Positions 6,445 to 12,735 of a stretch of 12,735 nucleotides of DNA are shown one piece after another. The notes under the pieces are model-generated. The model ran no database searches, had not been told where the DNA came from, and saw nothing but the letters and a program-made list of their open reading frames with translations. Where the stretch lies: positions 1-12,735 of the forward strand of contig JAJISK010000015.1 in assembly GCA_022848785.1 (NCBI GenBank), in the 5' to 3' direction. The first letter of the stretch is position 1. Each line of letters begins with the position of its first letter. The position numbers were made by a program, and so were the translations under genes. The stretch is from Thermoplasmatota archaeon (GTDB lineage Archaea; Thermoplasmatota; Thermoplasmata; RBG-16-68-12; JAJISG01).

Positions 6445-7085
6445 TCCTTCGCCTTCTTCAGGCTCGAAACCCGCTCCTCGATGATGTGTGCCGCCGCCTC
6501 GTTGAGGGTCTTCTCCCCCTGGGCGATCTGGGCCATGAGTTGCTCCTTCTCCGCCAACGCCTCACGCATCTCCTCGATCGTGAGGGTGGACCCTGCCTCG
6601 ACGATTCCCTGGGTCTCCTCTTCGGTCCGGGTCAGAGGCGCTTCCAGCGCGATGGGCAGCCGCTCCACCGGAATCCCTGCTTCCTCGAGTAGGACGAGCC
6701 CCATGCGATCCGGATACCCCTCGGCGTAAACCACCCGATTGATCCCCGCGTTGATGATCATCTTGGCGCAGGTGTTGCAGGGGACGAGGGTCGTGTACAG
6801 CACGCCGTCCCGGGCCTCCTTCCCGGCGAAGATGAGGGCGTTCATCTCGGCGTGGACCCCCGTGCAGATCTCCATCCGCTCGCCGGACGGGATTTTCAGC
6901 TCGTCCCGGATGCAGCCGATCTCCTCGCAGTGGGGCATGGCACGGGGGTTTCCGTTGTACCCCGTACTTACGATGACGTCGTTCTTCACCATCACCGCAC
7001 CGATCATCCGACGGAGGCAGGTGGCCCGACCCGCCACGCCCACCGCGAGGCGAAGATAGTACTCATCTCGGGGGAGTCGATCCAT
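6441..7085 (-). CDS. dCMP deaminase-family cytidine/deoxycytidylate deaminase with C-terminal extension
   Basis: A 214-residue protein. The N-terminal 140 or so residues are a ComEB/dCMP-deaminase domain: RDEYYLRLAVGVAGRATCLRR, then STGYNGNPRAMPHCEEIGC, the catalytic GVHAEMNAL (H78, E80) and VPCNTCAKMIINAG (C103, C106) that bind zinc. The expected reaction is dCMP to dUMP plus ammonia, supplying thymidylate synthesis. The family is usually about 150-180 residues long. Here residues about 145-214 add an acidic then basic, strongly helical tail (from LTRTEEETQG through SLTIEEMREALAEKE to SSLKKAKD), perhaps a coiled coil for oligomerisation or partner binding. The gene lies downstream of the metallo-hydrolase with a 37-nt gap that contains its own TATA-like box, so it is probably transcribed separately. 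Its end overlaps the orphan gene in a shared CTAG. Confidence 0.93.
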   Translation of the reverse strand: MDRLPRDEYYLRLAVGVAGRATCLRRMIGAVMVKNDVIVSTGYNGNPRAMPHCEEIGCIRDELKIPSGERMEICTGVHAEMNALIFAGKEARDGVLYTTLVPCNTCAKMIINAGINRVVYAEGYPDRMGLVLLEEAGIPVERLPIALEAPLTRTEEETQGIVEAGSTLTIEEMREALAEKEQLMAQIAQGEKTLNEAAAHIIEERVSSLKKAKD

Positions 7086-7110
7086 CCTATTCCTCGATAA
7101 CCCCGCGCGG

Positions 7111-7118
7111 TCTTAAAC
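7111..7118 (-). promoter_or_regulatory. TATA-like box for the dCMP deaminase gene
   Basis: On the minus strand this reads GTTTAAGA, preceded by GAGAGA, a BRE-like purine run. Its centre is about 29 nt before the ATG at 7085, giving a predicted leaderless transcript. It lies in the short gap after the metallo-hydrolase stop codon. Confidence 0.5.
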
Positions 7119-7122
7119 TCTC

Positions 7123-8088
7123 TCAGGCAGGCTGGGGGAGGAGGCGATAGTACCGCAATCCTTTCCGCTCCCGCGCCTCCACCATCCCCTCCCTTTCCAG
7201 GATCTCCAGGTGTCCCAGAACCTCTGTGATGCCCAGGAAGACCTCGTGGATGGGAAGGGTGCCGAAGAGGGAAAGAACGAGGTCGAAGGCGGTTCGTTCC
7301 TCCGACCGCACGAGCTCGAGGACCCGGGCTCGCCGTTCTCCGTAGAGAGCCCGGTAGTTGGCGATGAAGGCGTCGAGGCCGTCCATGGGGGGCCCGTGGC
7401 CCGGATGCACCGCGTCGATCTCGAGGCGTCCGAGCCGTTCGAGGGAGTCCAGATAGTCCCCCATCCCCAACGACTTCCCATCCTTTCCCCCAAACGCGGC
7501 GTTGGGGGTGATGTGCTTCAGGACGGTATCCCCCGTGAACAGGGTCTTTTGGTGGAGGAAACAGCTGGAGCCCGGTGAGTGACCCGGAGTATGGAGGACG
7601 TCCAAGTCCCAGCCTCCTGCGGAGATCCGGTCGCCCTCTTTGAAGGTGTGCGCGACGGGCGTCTCGCGTGCCAGTCCCTTCAGGTAGTCGAAGAAGCCGG
7701 CCACGAGATTCAACGTCTCTTCAGGGAGCCCCGTCGCCCGCAGGATATCCCGATAGTATTCGTTCCGCCCGCCCGCGATGGCGGTGAAGTCCCGGATTAA
7801 CTCTCGATCCAGTTCATGGGTCCACACCTCGGCCCCTGAGGCCTCCACGATGTCCCCGGCTTGGCCGTAGTGATCCACGTGCCCGTGGGTGATCAGGATC
7901 CGATCGATGTCCGCAACGCCCAGGCCGTGGGCGTGAAGCCGTCGTTTCAGGTAGTCCCACGAATCAGGGTGGTGGGGGCCCGCATCGACGAGGACGTTCT
8001 CGTCCCCCTGGAGGAGGTACACGTTGACGGCCGCCACTGGCAGCTGGGTGGGGATGCGGATTCGGATGGGTTCGAGGTACCCGACCAT
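7123..8088 (-). CDS. Metallo-beta-lactamase-fold hydrolase with C-terminal winged helix
   Basis: A 321-residue protein. The metallo-beta-lactamase domain occupies about residues 1-245, with the signature THGHVDH (H68, H70, D72, H73), H170 in HTPGHSPGSS, D187 in FTGDTVL and H231 in HPGHGPP, a full dinuclear zinc site. The last 75 or so residues form a winged-helix-like module (RARVLELV, then LGHLEILEREGMVEARERKGLRYYRL split into two parts), as in LACTB2-type proteins. LACTB2 itself is a nuclease, while other members hydrolyse thioesters such as hydroxyacylglutathione, so hydrolysis of an ester, thioester or phosphodiester is possible and the substrate is open. No signal peptide is seen. A GTTTAT box with a CGAAA BRE-like element lies about 29 nt before the ATG. 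It is divergent from the chain-elongation cassette, with an 89-nt shared upstream region. Confidence 0.93.
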   Translation of the reverse strand: MVGYLEPIRIRIPTQLPVAAVNVYLLQGDENVLVDAGPHHPDSWDYLKRRLHAHGLGVADIDRILITHGHVDHYGQAGDIVEASGAEVWTHELDRELIRDFTAIAGGRNEYYRDILRATGLPEETLNLVAGFFDYLKGLARETPVAHTFKEGDRISAGGWDLDVLHTPGHSPGSSCFLHQKTLFTGDTVLKHITPNAAFGGKDGKSLGMGDYLDSLERLGRLEIDAVHPGHGPPMDGLDAFIANYRALYGERRARVLELVRSEERTAFDLVLSLFGTLPIHEVFLGITEVLGHLEILEREGMVEARERKGLRYYRLLPQPA

Positions 8089-8105
8089 CGGCCCAAATAG
8101 CCCGC

Positions 8106-8145
8106 GCCCCGCGCATAAACTTTCGCGACCTGCATCGCGCGGGGC
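8106..8145. repeat. 9-bp inverted repeat in the divergent promoter region
   Basis: GCCCCGCGC (8106-8114) and its perfect reverse complement GCGCGGGGC (8137-8145) are separated by 22 nt, with arm centres 31 bp apart, about three helical turns. The arms flank the TATA-like box of the metallo-hydrolase gene and lie upstream of the synthase gene. It could be an operator for a dimeric regulator, but an all-G/C match of this size in GC-rich DNA may be chance. Confidence 0.25.
8113..8121 (-). promoter_or_regulatory. TATA-like box for the metallo-hydrolase gene
   Basis: On the minus strand this reads AGTTTATGC, preceded by CGAA, a close match to the archaeal BRE. Its core is centred about 29 nt before the ATG at 8088, which predicts a leaderless transcript. 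Confidence 0.5.
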
Positions 8146-8157
8146 CAGGCGGCGTCA

Positions 8158-8165
8158 CGCTTAAT
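8158..8165 (+). promoter_or_regulatory. TATA-like box for the homocitrate-synthase-like gene
   Basis: CGCTTAAT resembles the boxes before neighbouring genes but lies only about 15 nt before the ATG at 8178. It fits better with a transcript starting near 8188-8190 and translation from the TTG at 8208, which has AGGAGGG (8194-8200) 7 nt before it. Confidence 0.35.
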
Positions 8166-8177
8166 AGCCCCGCCTCC

Positions 8178-9458
8178 ATGAATTCCGAAGGGCAGGAGGG
8201 AGCCCCCTTGGCAGAGAAACTTGTTCACAACTACCTGGTGGAGGAGGGCCTGGCACCCGGGCTGCCCGAACGGGTCGACTTCTGGGATGAGACCCTGCGG
8301 GACGGGGAGCAGATGCCGGGTCTCCATTTCACTTTGGACGAGAAGGTGAAGATTGCCTCGTGGATGGACGAGATTGGCATTCCCATCATGGACGTGGGCA
8401 TGCCCGTGGTCTCCGACGAGGAGAAGCGGTCGGTCCGGGCCATCGTGAAGGAAGACCTGGACGCCACGATCATGACCGCGGCCCGGACGGTGAAGGGCGA
8501 CGTGGACGCCGCCCTCGACTCCGATGCCGACGCCGTGAGCATCTTCGTCGCCTGCAGCGATCTCCACCTGAAGTACAAACTTCGCATGACGCGGGAGCAG
8601 GTCTTGGCCATTGCTCCGGAACTGGTCGAGTACATCAAGGAGCACGGGAGGAAGGTCGCCTTCGTCACCGAGGACACCGTCCGGGCGGACCTGGGATACG
8701 TGGAACAGCTCTACAACGCCGCCATCGACGCGGGGGCGGACTGGGCGGTCCTCTGCGACACCGTCGGCGTTCTCACGCCCACGACGACCCATTGGTGGAT
8801 CCGACGCGTGAAGGAGGTCCTCAAGCCCGTGACCCTCAGCGTCCACATCCACAACGACTTCGGGATGGGCGTCGCCAACTCCCTGGCGGCCCTGGAGGAG
8901 GGGGTCCAGGTGCCCCACACCACGATCAACGGGCTCGGGGAACGAAGTGGAAACACCCCGTTCGCCGAGACGGTCATGGCCCTCGAGTCCCTCTACGGGT
9001 ACGACACGGGCATCAAGACGGAGCGCCTGTACAAGCTCTCCCGGCTGGTGGAGGAGCTCTCGGGCGTTCCGGTGGCCGTGAACAAACCCATCGTCGGCTA
9101 CAACTCCTTCCGGCACGAGTCCGGCATCCACACCCACGGGGTCTTGATGAACACGTTGACCTACGAACCCATTCAACCGGAGGTCGTGGGCAACAAGCGC
9201 GTATTCATCTTCGGCAAGCACACCGGGACCGCCGCCGTGGAGGACCGCTTGAAGGAGGCGGGGGTGAAGGCCTCCCATGGGGAGGTCCGAGGGATCGTGG
9301 CGGAAATCAAGGCCCTCGCCGAGGGCAAGGGGAAGGAGGACCAGACCGCCTTCATTGAGATGTATCGGGAGCGTGAGGAGCGCCTGCGGGGCGTGACCGA
9401 GGAGGAGTTCTGGGCCATCGCGGAGAAGGTCGGCCTTCGATCCCCCGAGGAGACCTAA
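8178..9458 (+). CDS. Homocitrate synthase / 2-isopropylmalate synthase-family enzyme (DRE-TIM metallolyase)
   Basis: A 426-residue protein. The DRE-TIM barrel has the catalytic and metal motif WDETLRDGEQMPG (R41, D42), TEDTVRADLGYV, LCDTVGVLTP, the metal pair in HIHNDFGMG (H223, H225), the hinge NGLGERSGNTPF and RHESGIHTHG of subdomain I, then GKHTG. It condenses acetyl-CoA with a 2-oxoacid. The long allosteric LeuA dimer domain of leucine-feedback-regulated isopropylmalate synthase is absent; after GKHTG only about 75 residues remain, as in archaeal homocitrate synthase/AksA-type enzymes. Genes for the next two steps follow in order. Homocitrate (lysine), isopropylmalate (leucine), citramalate or Re-citrate formation cannot be separated by eye. 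The ATG at 8178 is given as start, but a TTG at 8208 (LAEKLVHNYL) has a strong Shine-Dalgarno site and may be the real start, giving 416 residues. Confidence 0.9.
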   Translation: MNSEGQEGAPLAEKLVHNYLVEEGLAPGLPERVDFWDETLRDGEQMPGLHFTLDEKVKIASWMDEIGIPIMDVGMPVVSDEEKRSVRAIVKEDLDATIMTAARTVKGDVDAALDSDADAVSIFVACSDLHLKYKLRMTREQVLAIAPELVEYIKEHGRKVAFVTEDTVRADLGYVEQLYNAAIDAGADWAVLCDTVGVLTPTTTHWWIRRVKEVLKPVTLSVHIHNDFGMGVANSLAALEEGVQVPHTTINGLGERSGNTPFAETVMALESLYGYDTGIKTERLYKLSRLVEELSGVPVAVNKPIVGYNSFRHESGIHTHGVLMNTLTYEPIQPEVVGNKRVFIFGKHTGTAAVEDRLKEAGVKASHGEVRGIVAEIKALAEGKGKEDQTAFIEMYREREERLRGVTEEEFWAIAEKVGLRSPEET

Positions 9459-9467
9459 GGCCGGGAA

Positions 9468-9476
9468 CGCTTAAGG
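9468..9476 (+). promoter_or_regulatory. TATA-like box for the dehydratase large-subunit gene
   Basis: CGCTTAAGG, preceded by GGGAA, is centred about 26 nt before the ATG at 9498. A second AT-rich element, ACTATAATT (9484-9492), lies 25 nt before the in-frame ATG at 9513. The dehydratase genes therefore probably have a promoter of their own inside the cassette. Confidence 0.45.
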
Positions 9477-9497
9477 CCGGCGGACTATAATTGCCCC

Positions 9498-10754
9498 ATG
9501 GCCGGGATGACCATGGCCCAGAAGATTCTGGCCAAGGCCAGCGGTCAGGAAGCCGTCGAACCGAGCCAGGTGGTCGACACCGAAATCGACCTCCTGTACA
9601 TGCATGAGATGCTCGCCATCGCCCTGGGCCCCTTTCGCGAGATTGGCGTCGACCGCGTCTGGGACCCCGACAGGATTGTGGTGACCCTGGACCACTGGGT
9701 TCCTCCACCCACCGAGGAGATCGCCAAGATGCACCAGGCGATCCGCGCGTTTTGCCAGGAACAAGGGATCGATCGCTTCCACGACATCGGCGACCATGGC
9801 ATCATCCACCAACTCGTGGCGGAGCGGGGCTACGCCCAGCCGGGGGACCTGGTCATTGGGTCCGACAGCCATACGAACACCGTGGGGGCCCTTGGCGCGT
9901 TCGCCGCGGGCATCGGAGCCACCGAGACGGCGGCCGTCATGGCCACGGGGCGGATCTGGCTCAAGGTCCCGGAGACGATTCGCGTGGCCATCGAAGGCGC
10001 GCTGGATCGTCGGACGTGGGCCAAGGACGTAATCCTGCGGACCGTGAGCCTGACGGGAGACGACGGAGCGCAGTACAAGGCCGTCGAATTCGAGGGCCCG
10101 ACGGTGGAGGGCTTCCCCATGAACGAGCGACTCACCCTCTGCAACATGACCACGGAGATGGGAGCGAAGGCGGGGATGGTGGCGGCCGACGAGGTCACCC
10201 GCGATTACCTGGCGCACACGGGCCGCTCGTTTGAGCCTATTGCCGGGGATGAGGATGCGGCGTACGAGAAGACGTATCACGTGGACGTGGATGGCATGGG
10301 GCCTCAGGTCGCCCTGCCCGAGAGGCCCAGCAACGTTCAGCCCGTCGAAGAGGTGGCGGGGACCAAGGTCCACGTGGCCTTTCTGGGATCCTGTACGAGC
10401 GCCCGGATCGAAGACCTTCGGGCGGCGGCGGAGATCATGCGAGGGGGGCGACTGGCGTCGGGGATGCGAATGATCGTCTCGCCTGCATCCCAGAAGATCT
10501 ACCGCCAGGCGCTGGAGGAAGGCCTGGCCGGCGTCTTTACGGATGCGGGGGCGACCTTTGCCAACAGCACCTGCGGTCCGTGCTTCGGGGGTCACCTGGG
10601 TGTCTTGGCCCCCAACGAGGTGTGCATCAGCAGCAGCAACCGGAACTATCCTGGCCGGATGGGGAGCCGCGAAGCGCAGGTGTACCTGGGGTCTGCCATG
10701 ACCGTGGCCGCGTCCACCCTCTACGGAGAAATCACCGACCCGAGGGAGGTGTAA
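9498..10754 (+). CDS. Aconitase-family dehydratase large subunit (homoaconitase / isopropylmalate isomerase type)
   Basis: A 418-residue protein matching archaeal two-subunit LeuC/HACN large subunits in length. Motifs in order: [24 protein letters not shown], the conserved [20 protein letters not shown] (121-140), then the [4Fe-4S] ligands C299 in [12 protein letters not shown] and C359 and C362 in [13 protein letters not shown], and [13 protein letters not shown] near the end. It isomerises a 2-hydroxy tricarboxylic or dicarboxylic acid by dehydration and rehydration, together with the small subunit 8 nt downstream. The cluster motif is CTSAR where most LeuC and HACN proteins have CTNGR, a small deviation next to the iron-sulfur site. 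The product is cytoplasmic and oxygen-sensitive by family. The substrate is probably the product of the upstream synthase. In-frame ATGs at 9507 and 9513 leave the exact start open. Confidence 0.94.
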   Translation: MAGMTMAQKILAKASGQEAVEPSQVVDTEIDLLYMHEMLAIALGPFREIGVDRVWDPDRIVVTLDHWVPPPTEEIAKMHQAIRAFCQEQGIDRFHDIGDHGIIHQLVAERGYAQPGDLVIGSDSHTNTVGALGAFAAGIGATETAAVMATGRIWLKVPETIRVAIEGALDRRTWAKDVILRTVSLTGDDGAQYKAVEFEGPTVEGFPMNERLTLCNMTTEMGAKAGMVAADEVTRDYLAHTGRSFEPIAGDEDAAYEKTYHVDVDGMGPQVALPERPSNVQPVEEVAGTKVHVAFLGSCTSARIEDLRAAAEIMRGGRLASGMRMIVSPASQKIYRQALEEGLAGVFTDAGATFANSTCGPCFGGHLGVLAPNEVCISSSNRNYPGRMGSREAQVYLGSAMTVAASTLYGEITDPREV

Positions 10755-10762
10755 GCCTGGAG

Positions 10763-11266
10763 ATGAGGTTCCGAGGGCGGGTGTGGAAGTTCGGGGACAA
10801 CATCACCACCGACCACATCATCTCGGTCAAGTACCTGGGGACCACGGACGCCCAGGTCTTTGCGGATCACGCCATGGAGACCGTGGACCCGGACTTTCCG
10901 GACAGGGCGAAGCCAGGCGACATGATTGTCGCGGGGCGCAATTTCGGGGGCGGTTCGAGTCGGGAGCAAGCCCCTGTTGCCCTGAAGACCCTAGGCATCT
11001 CCGTGATCCTTGCCGAGTCCTTCGCCCGCATCTTCTACAGGAACAGCATCAACATCGGACTGCCCGTGGTGGAGTGCGGTGGCATATCGAAGGCCGTGGA
11101 GGAGGGCGACACGATCGAGCTCGATCTGTCCGATGGAGTGGTTCGAATCCCTTCTGGCGAAGAGAAGACCATCTCGCCTTTCCCGACCCGCGTACTGGAG
11201 ATTCTCACGGCCGGGGGCCTCATTCCCAAACTGAAGCAGGAGGCCGCCGAGAGGCGGAAGGCCTAG
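10763..11266 (+). CDS. Aconitase-family dehydratase small subunit (LeuD/HACN type)
   Basis: A 167-residue swivel-domain subunit. It begins [20 protein letters not shown] and continues through [39 protein letters not shown] and [20 protein letters not shown], all standard for archaeal two-subunit dehydratases. The substrate-specificity loop reads YLGT (residues 24-27). Published work on the methanogen proteins associates YLRT with homoaconitase and YLVY-like loops with isopropylmalate isomerase, so this loop matches neither. SSREQAP replaces the more usual SSREHAP. The gene begins 8 nt after the large-subunit stop and is certainly co-transcribed with it. A GGGAGGTG stretch about 12 nt upstream and CTGGAG directly before the ATG are possible ribosome-binding elements. 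The subunit supplies the active-site loop that selects the substrate side chain. Confidence 0.93.
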   Translation: MRFRGRVWKFGDNITTDHIISVKYLGTTDAQVFADHAMETVDPDFPDRAKPGDMIVAGRNFGGGSSREQAPVALKTLGISVILAESFARIFYRNSINIGLPVVECGGISKAVEEGDTIELDLSDGVVRIPSGEEKTISPFPTRVLEILTAGGLIPKLKQEAAERRKA

Positions 11267-11409
11267 CCCGGTCGTGCGATGGTCCCCGGGACATACCTAC
11301 AGGGTGGTCCGCCCAGAGGGTGAAACCTCGCCGGCAGGGTGCCCCATCCGGCCTCGCGGGTTCTATCGAGATTCGTTGGGCACCGAGAGCCCCTTGGACG
11401 CCCGAGAAT

Positions 11410-11417
11410 CCTTAAGT
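11410..11417 (+). promoter_or_regulatory. TATA-like box for the dehydrogenase gene
   Basis: CCTTAAGT, preceded by GAGAAT, is centred about 28 nt before the ATG at 11442, predicting a leaderless transcript. It lies at the end of a 175-nt gap (11267-11441) in which no convincing gene or RNA was found on either strand. Confidence 0.5.
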
Positions 11418-11441
11418 AGCGAGGCTTGGGTCCATTCGCTG

Positions 11442-12572
11442 ATGGCCTTGGGGGTCGTGGTCCTGGCCGGGGACGGCATCGGCCCCGAGGTGATTCGCGA
11501 GGCCCTCAAGGTCCTGAGGGCGACGGAGGACGCCTATGGCCTGGAGTTCGATCTCATCCCCTACCCCGTCGGGGGGAAGCACTACCTAGAGACCGGGGAG
11601 GAGTGGCCCGACGGCGCCTTCGAGTCGAGTCGGCGCGCCGACGCCATCCTGCTCGGGGCGGTCGGCTACCCGGGGGCCGTCCTTCCCGACGGAAGCCTCG
11701 CCGGCGCCGGGGTCGTTTTCGGCCTCCGATTCGGGCTCGACCTATACGCGAACGTGCGCCCCGCGAATCTTTACCCCAATGTGAAGCACAAGGTGCACAA
11801 CCGCTTTCGCAAGGTGTGGGACTCGGAGAGGGTGGACTTCGTGATCGTTCGTGAGAACACGGAAGGCCTCTATCAGCCCATTCGCGGGGTGCTGGAGCGT
11901 GGCGGAATCCAGGAGTTGGCCATCGACAACCGGGTGACCACGCGCAAGGGGGCTGAGCGGGTGATCCGCTTCGCCTTCGAGCAGAGCCTGAAGCGGCGGG
12001 GCGCGCCTGGCGACGGGAAGCGGCGGCTCACCTGCGTCGACAAGAGCAACGTGATGGACGGTGACCGCCTCTTCCGTCGCATCTACGACGAGGTGGCAGA
12101 GGCGTACCCGACCGTAGAGCGTGACTATGCCTTCGTGGACGCCTTCGTGCAGTGGATGATCCGGACGCCGGAGGCCTACGACGTGGCCGTCATGAGCAAC
12201 ATGTTCGGAGACATCGTCACGGACCTCGCGTCGGTCCTTCAGGGGGGGATGGGCCTGGCGGCCGGGGGGAACATCGGAGACCACCACGCGATGTTCGAGC
12301 CCATCCACGGCAGCGCCCCCAAATACGAGGGAAAGGACCGGGCCAATCCCATGGCCGCCGTGCTGGCCGTTCAGATGATGCTCCAGTGGCTGGGGGAAAA
12401 GGACGGGGACCCCGCCCTCGGGGAGGCTGCCGCGACGGTCGAGACCGCGGTGGAGTCCGTACTTCGGGAGGGCAAGTTCCTCACGCAGGACCTCGGCGGG
12501 AAGGCAAAGGCCAGCCAGGTGGGCGACGCCCTCGCCGAGCAGGTTACTTCGCTGGCTTCGAAGCAAGGATGA
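11442..12572 (+). CDS. Beta-decarboxylating dehydrogenase (isocitrate/homoisocitrate/isopropylmalate dehydrogenase family)
   Basis: A 376-residue protein, starting LGVVVLAGDGIGPEVIREAL. Family landmarks are LGAVGYPG, R96 and R106 in FGLRFGLDLYANVRP, R137 in IVRENTEGLYQ, K201 in CVDKSNVM, D233 in FVDAFVQWM, D257 and D261 in MFGDIVTDLAS and the cofactor loop EPIHGSAPKYEGKDRANP. It oxidises and decarboxylates a 2-hydroxy acid to a 2-oxoacid with Mg2+ or Mn2+. RENTEGLY favours the isocitrate/homoisocitrate/tartrate-malate side of the family over classic LeuB. In the cofactor loop, K294-Y295 stands where NAD enzymes have Asp-Ile; the same Lys-Tyr pair in E. coli isocitrate dehydrogenase (K344, Y345) selects NADP. 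It would complete the pathway begun at 8178. It has its own promoter-like box, and its 3' end overlaps a convergent gene by 29 nt. Confidence 0.93.
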   Translation: MALGVVVLAGDGIGPEVIREALKVLRATEDAYGLEFDLIPYPVGGKHYLETGEEWPDGAFESSRRADAILLGAVGYPGAVLPDGSLAGAGVVFGLRFGLDLYANVRPANLYPNVKHKVHNRFRKVWDSERVDFVIVRENTEGLYQPIRGVLERGGIQELAIDNRVTTRKGAERVIRFAFEQSLKRRGAPGDGKRRLTCVDKSNVMDGDRLFRRIYDEVAEAYPTVERDYAFVDAFVQWMIRTPEAYDVAVMSNMFGDIVTDLASVLQGGMGLAAGGNIGDHHAMFEPIHGSAPKYEGKDRANPMAAVLAVQMMLQWLGEKDGDPALGEAAATVETAVESVLREGKFLTQDLGGKAKASQVGDALAEQVTSLASKQG

Positions 12573-12735
12573 GCTCGGCCGCGTCCTGGAGGTTGGGCAC
12601 CGCGAACTCGGGCTCCGGCACGCTCCCCTGCGGGCTCTCACCCTGCCGATTGATCCATCCTGCCATCATGCCAGTGCGTTTCGCCCCCGCGATGTCCTCG
12701 CCCGGGGAATCGCCGAGGTGAATCGCCTCCTCCGC
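12544..12735 (-). CDS. HAD-superfamily phosphatase, C-terminal end, 5' part beyond window
   Basis: The minus strand is open from the window edge at 12735 to TAA at 12546-12544, giving the last 63 residues of a protein that begins outside. It contains HLGDSPGEDIAGAKRTGMMA, the motif IV region of HAD hydrolases (GDSxxxD, where the Asp residues hold Mg2+), followed by GWINRQGE and a typical ending FAVPNLQDAAELIL. HAD enzymes of this kind hydrolyse small phosphate monoesters such as phosphoglycolate or sugar phosphates; the substrate is unknown because the cap domain is outside the window. Its last 29 nt overlap the 3' end of the convergent dehydrogenase gene. The pattern of the motif is strong although the piece is short. 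Confidence 0.88.
   Translation of the reverse strand, partial: AEEAIHLGDSPGEDIAGAKRTGMMAGWINRQGESPQGSVPEPEFAVPNLQDAAELILASKPAK

Noticed and set aside
7947..9278. A 443-codon open frame on the minus strand, antisense to the synthase gene
   Set aside because: The plus strand encodes a full set of DRE-TIM motifs here. The antisense product is His/Gly/Val-rich with no family motifs, as expected of a shadow frame in GC-rich DNA.
11267..11441. Possible tRNA, small RNA or small gene in the 175-nt gap before the dehydrogenase
   Set aside because: No T-arm or acceptor pairing was found, and the frames from ATGs on both strands are under about 20 codons. Only the promoter-like box is supported.
8178..12572. 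Assignment of the cassette to coenzyme B (2-oxosuberate) synthesis in a methanogen
   Set aside because: The enzymes would fit, but nothing else in the window indicates methanogenesis, so this is only one of several options.

Overview
The window looks like GC-rich archaeal chromosome, most likely a high-GC euryarchaeal lineage such as a terrestrial or sediment Thermoplasmatota; the lineage is inference. Three things suggest this. The thiolases have archaeal-type active-site contexts. Zinc-ribbon/OB-fold (DUF35) acyl-CoA scaffolds are present both free-standing and fused to an HMG-CoA-synthase-like domain. Many genes carry a short AT-rich box (CTTAAG, TTTAAG, TTTATG and similar) about 26-30 nt before the start codon, often after a purine/A-rich BRE-like stretch, as expected of TATA-directed, leaderless archaeal transcription. 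No mobile element, CRISPR array, rRNA or tRNA was seen.

Layout. (1) 1-1919, plus strand: C-terminal half of an SCP2-type thiolase, a free-standing DUF35 protein and an enoyl-CoA hydratase with both catalytic glutamates. (2) 1916-2083, minus strand: a 55-codon gene for a Cys/His-rich putative zinc-binding protein, supported by its own promoter-like box. (3) 2192-6132, plus strand: a glyoxalase-fold (VOC) protein, a metal-dependent amidohydrolase, a complete archaeal-type thiolase, and an HMG-CoA-synthase-like/DUF35 fusion in which the catalytic Glu and Cys appear to be lost. (4) 6169-6444: an orphan 91-aa protein converging on a dCMP-deaminase-family gene (6441-7085, minus) with an unusual helical C-terminal extension. 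A metallo-beta-lactamase-fold hydrolase with a C-terminal winged helix (7123-8088, minus) follows. (5) 8178-12572, plus strand: a complete 2-oxoacid chain-elongation cassette: homocitrate/isopropylmalate-synthase-family enzyme, large and small subunits of an aconitase-family dehydratase, and a beta-decarboxylating dehydrogenase. (6) 12544-12735, minus: the C-terminal end of a HAD-family phosphatase, overlapping the dehydrogenase gene tail to tail.

How they work together. Region 1-6132 reads as acyl-CoA metabolism: hydration and thiolysis/condensation of CoA thioesters, with two thiolase/DUF35 units that resemble the archaeal thiolase-DUF35-HMG-CoA-synthase channeling complex. The VOC protein and amidohydrolase may feed an organic acid into it. 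Region 8178-12572 encodes the four polypeptides needed to turn a 2-oxoacid plus acetyl-CoA into a 2-oxoacid one carbon longer. Sequence alone does not settle whether the product serves lysine (alpha-aminoadipate), leucine or 2-oxoglutarate synthesis. The dehydratase specificity loop and the dehydrogenase cofactor site both depart from the textbook patterns.
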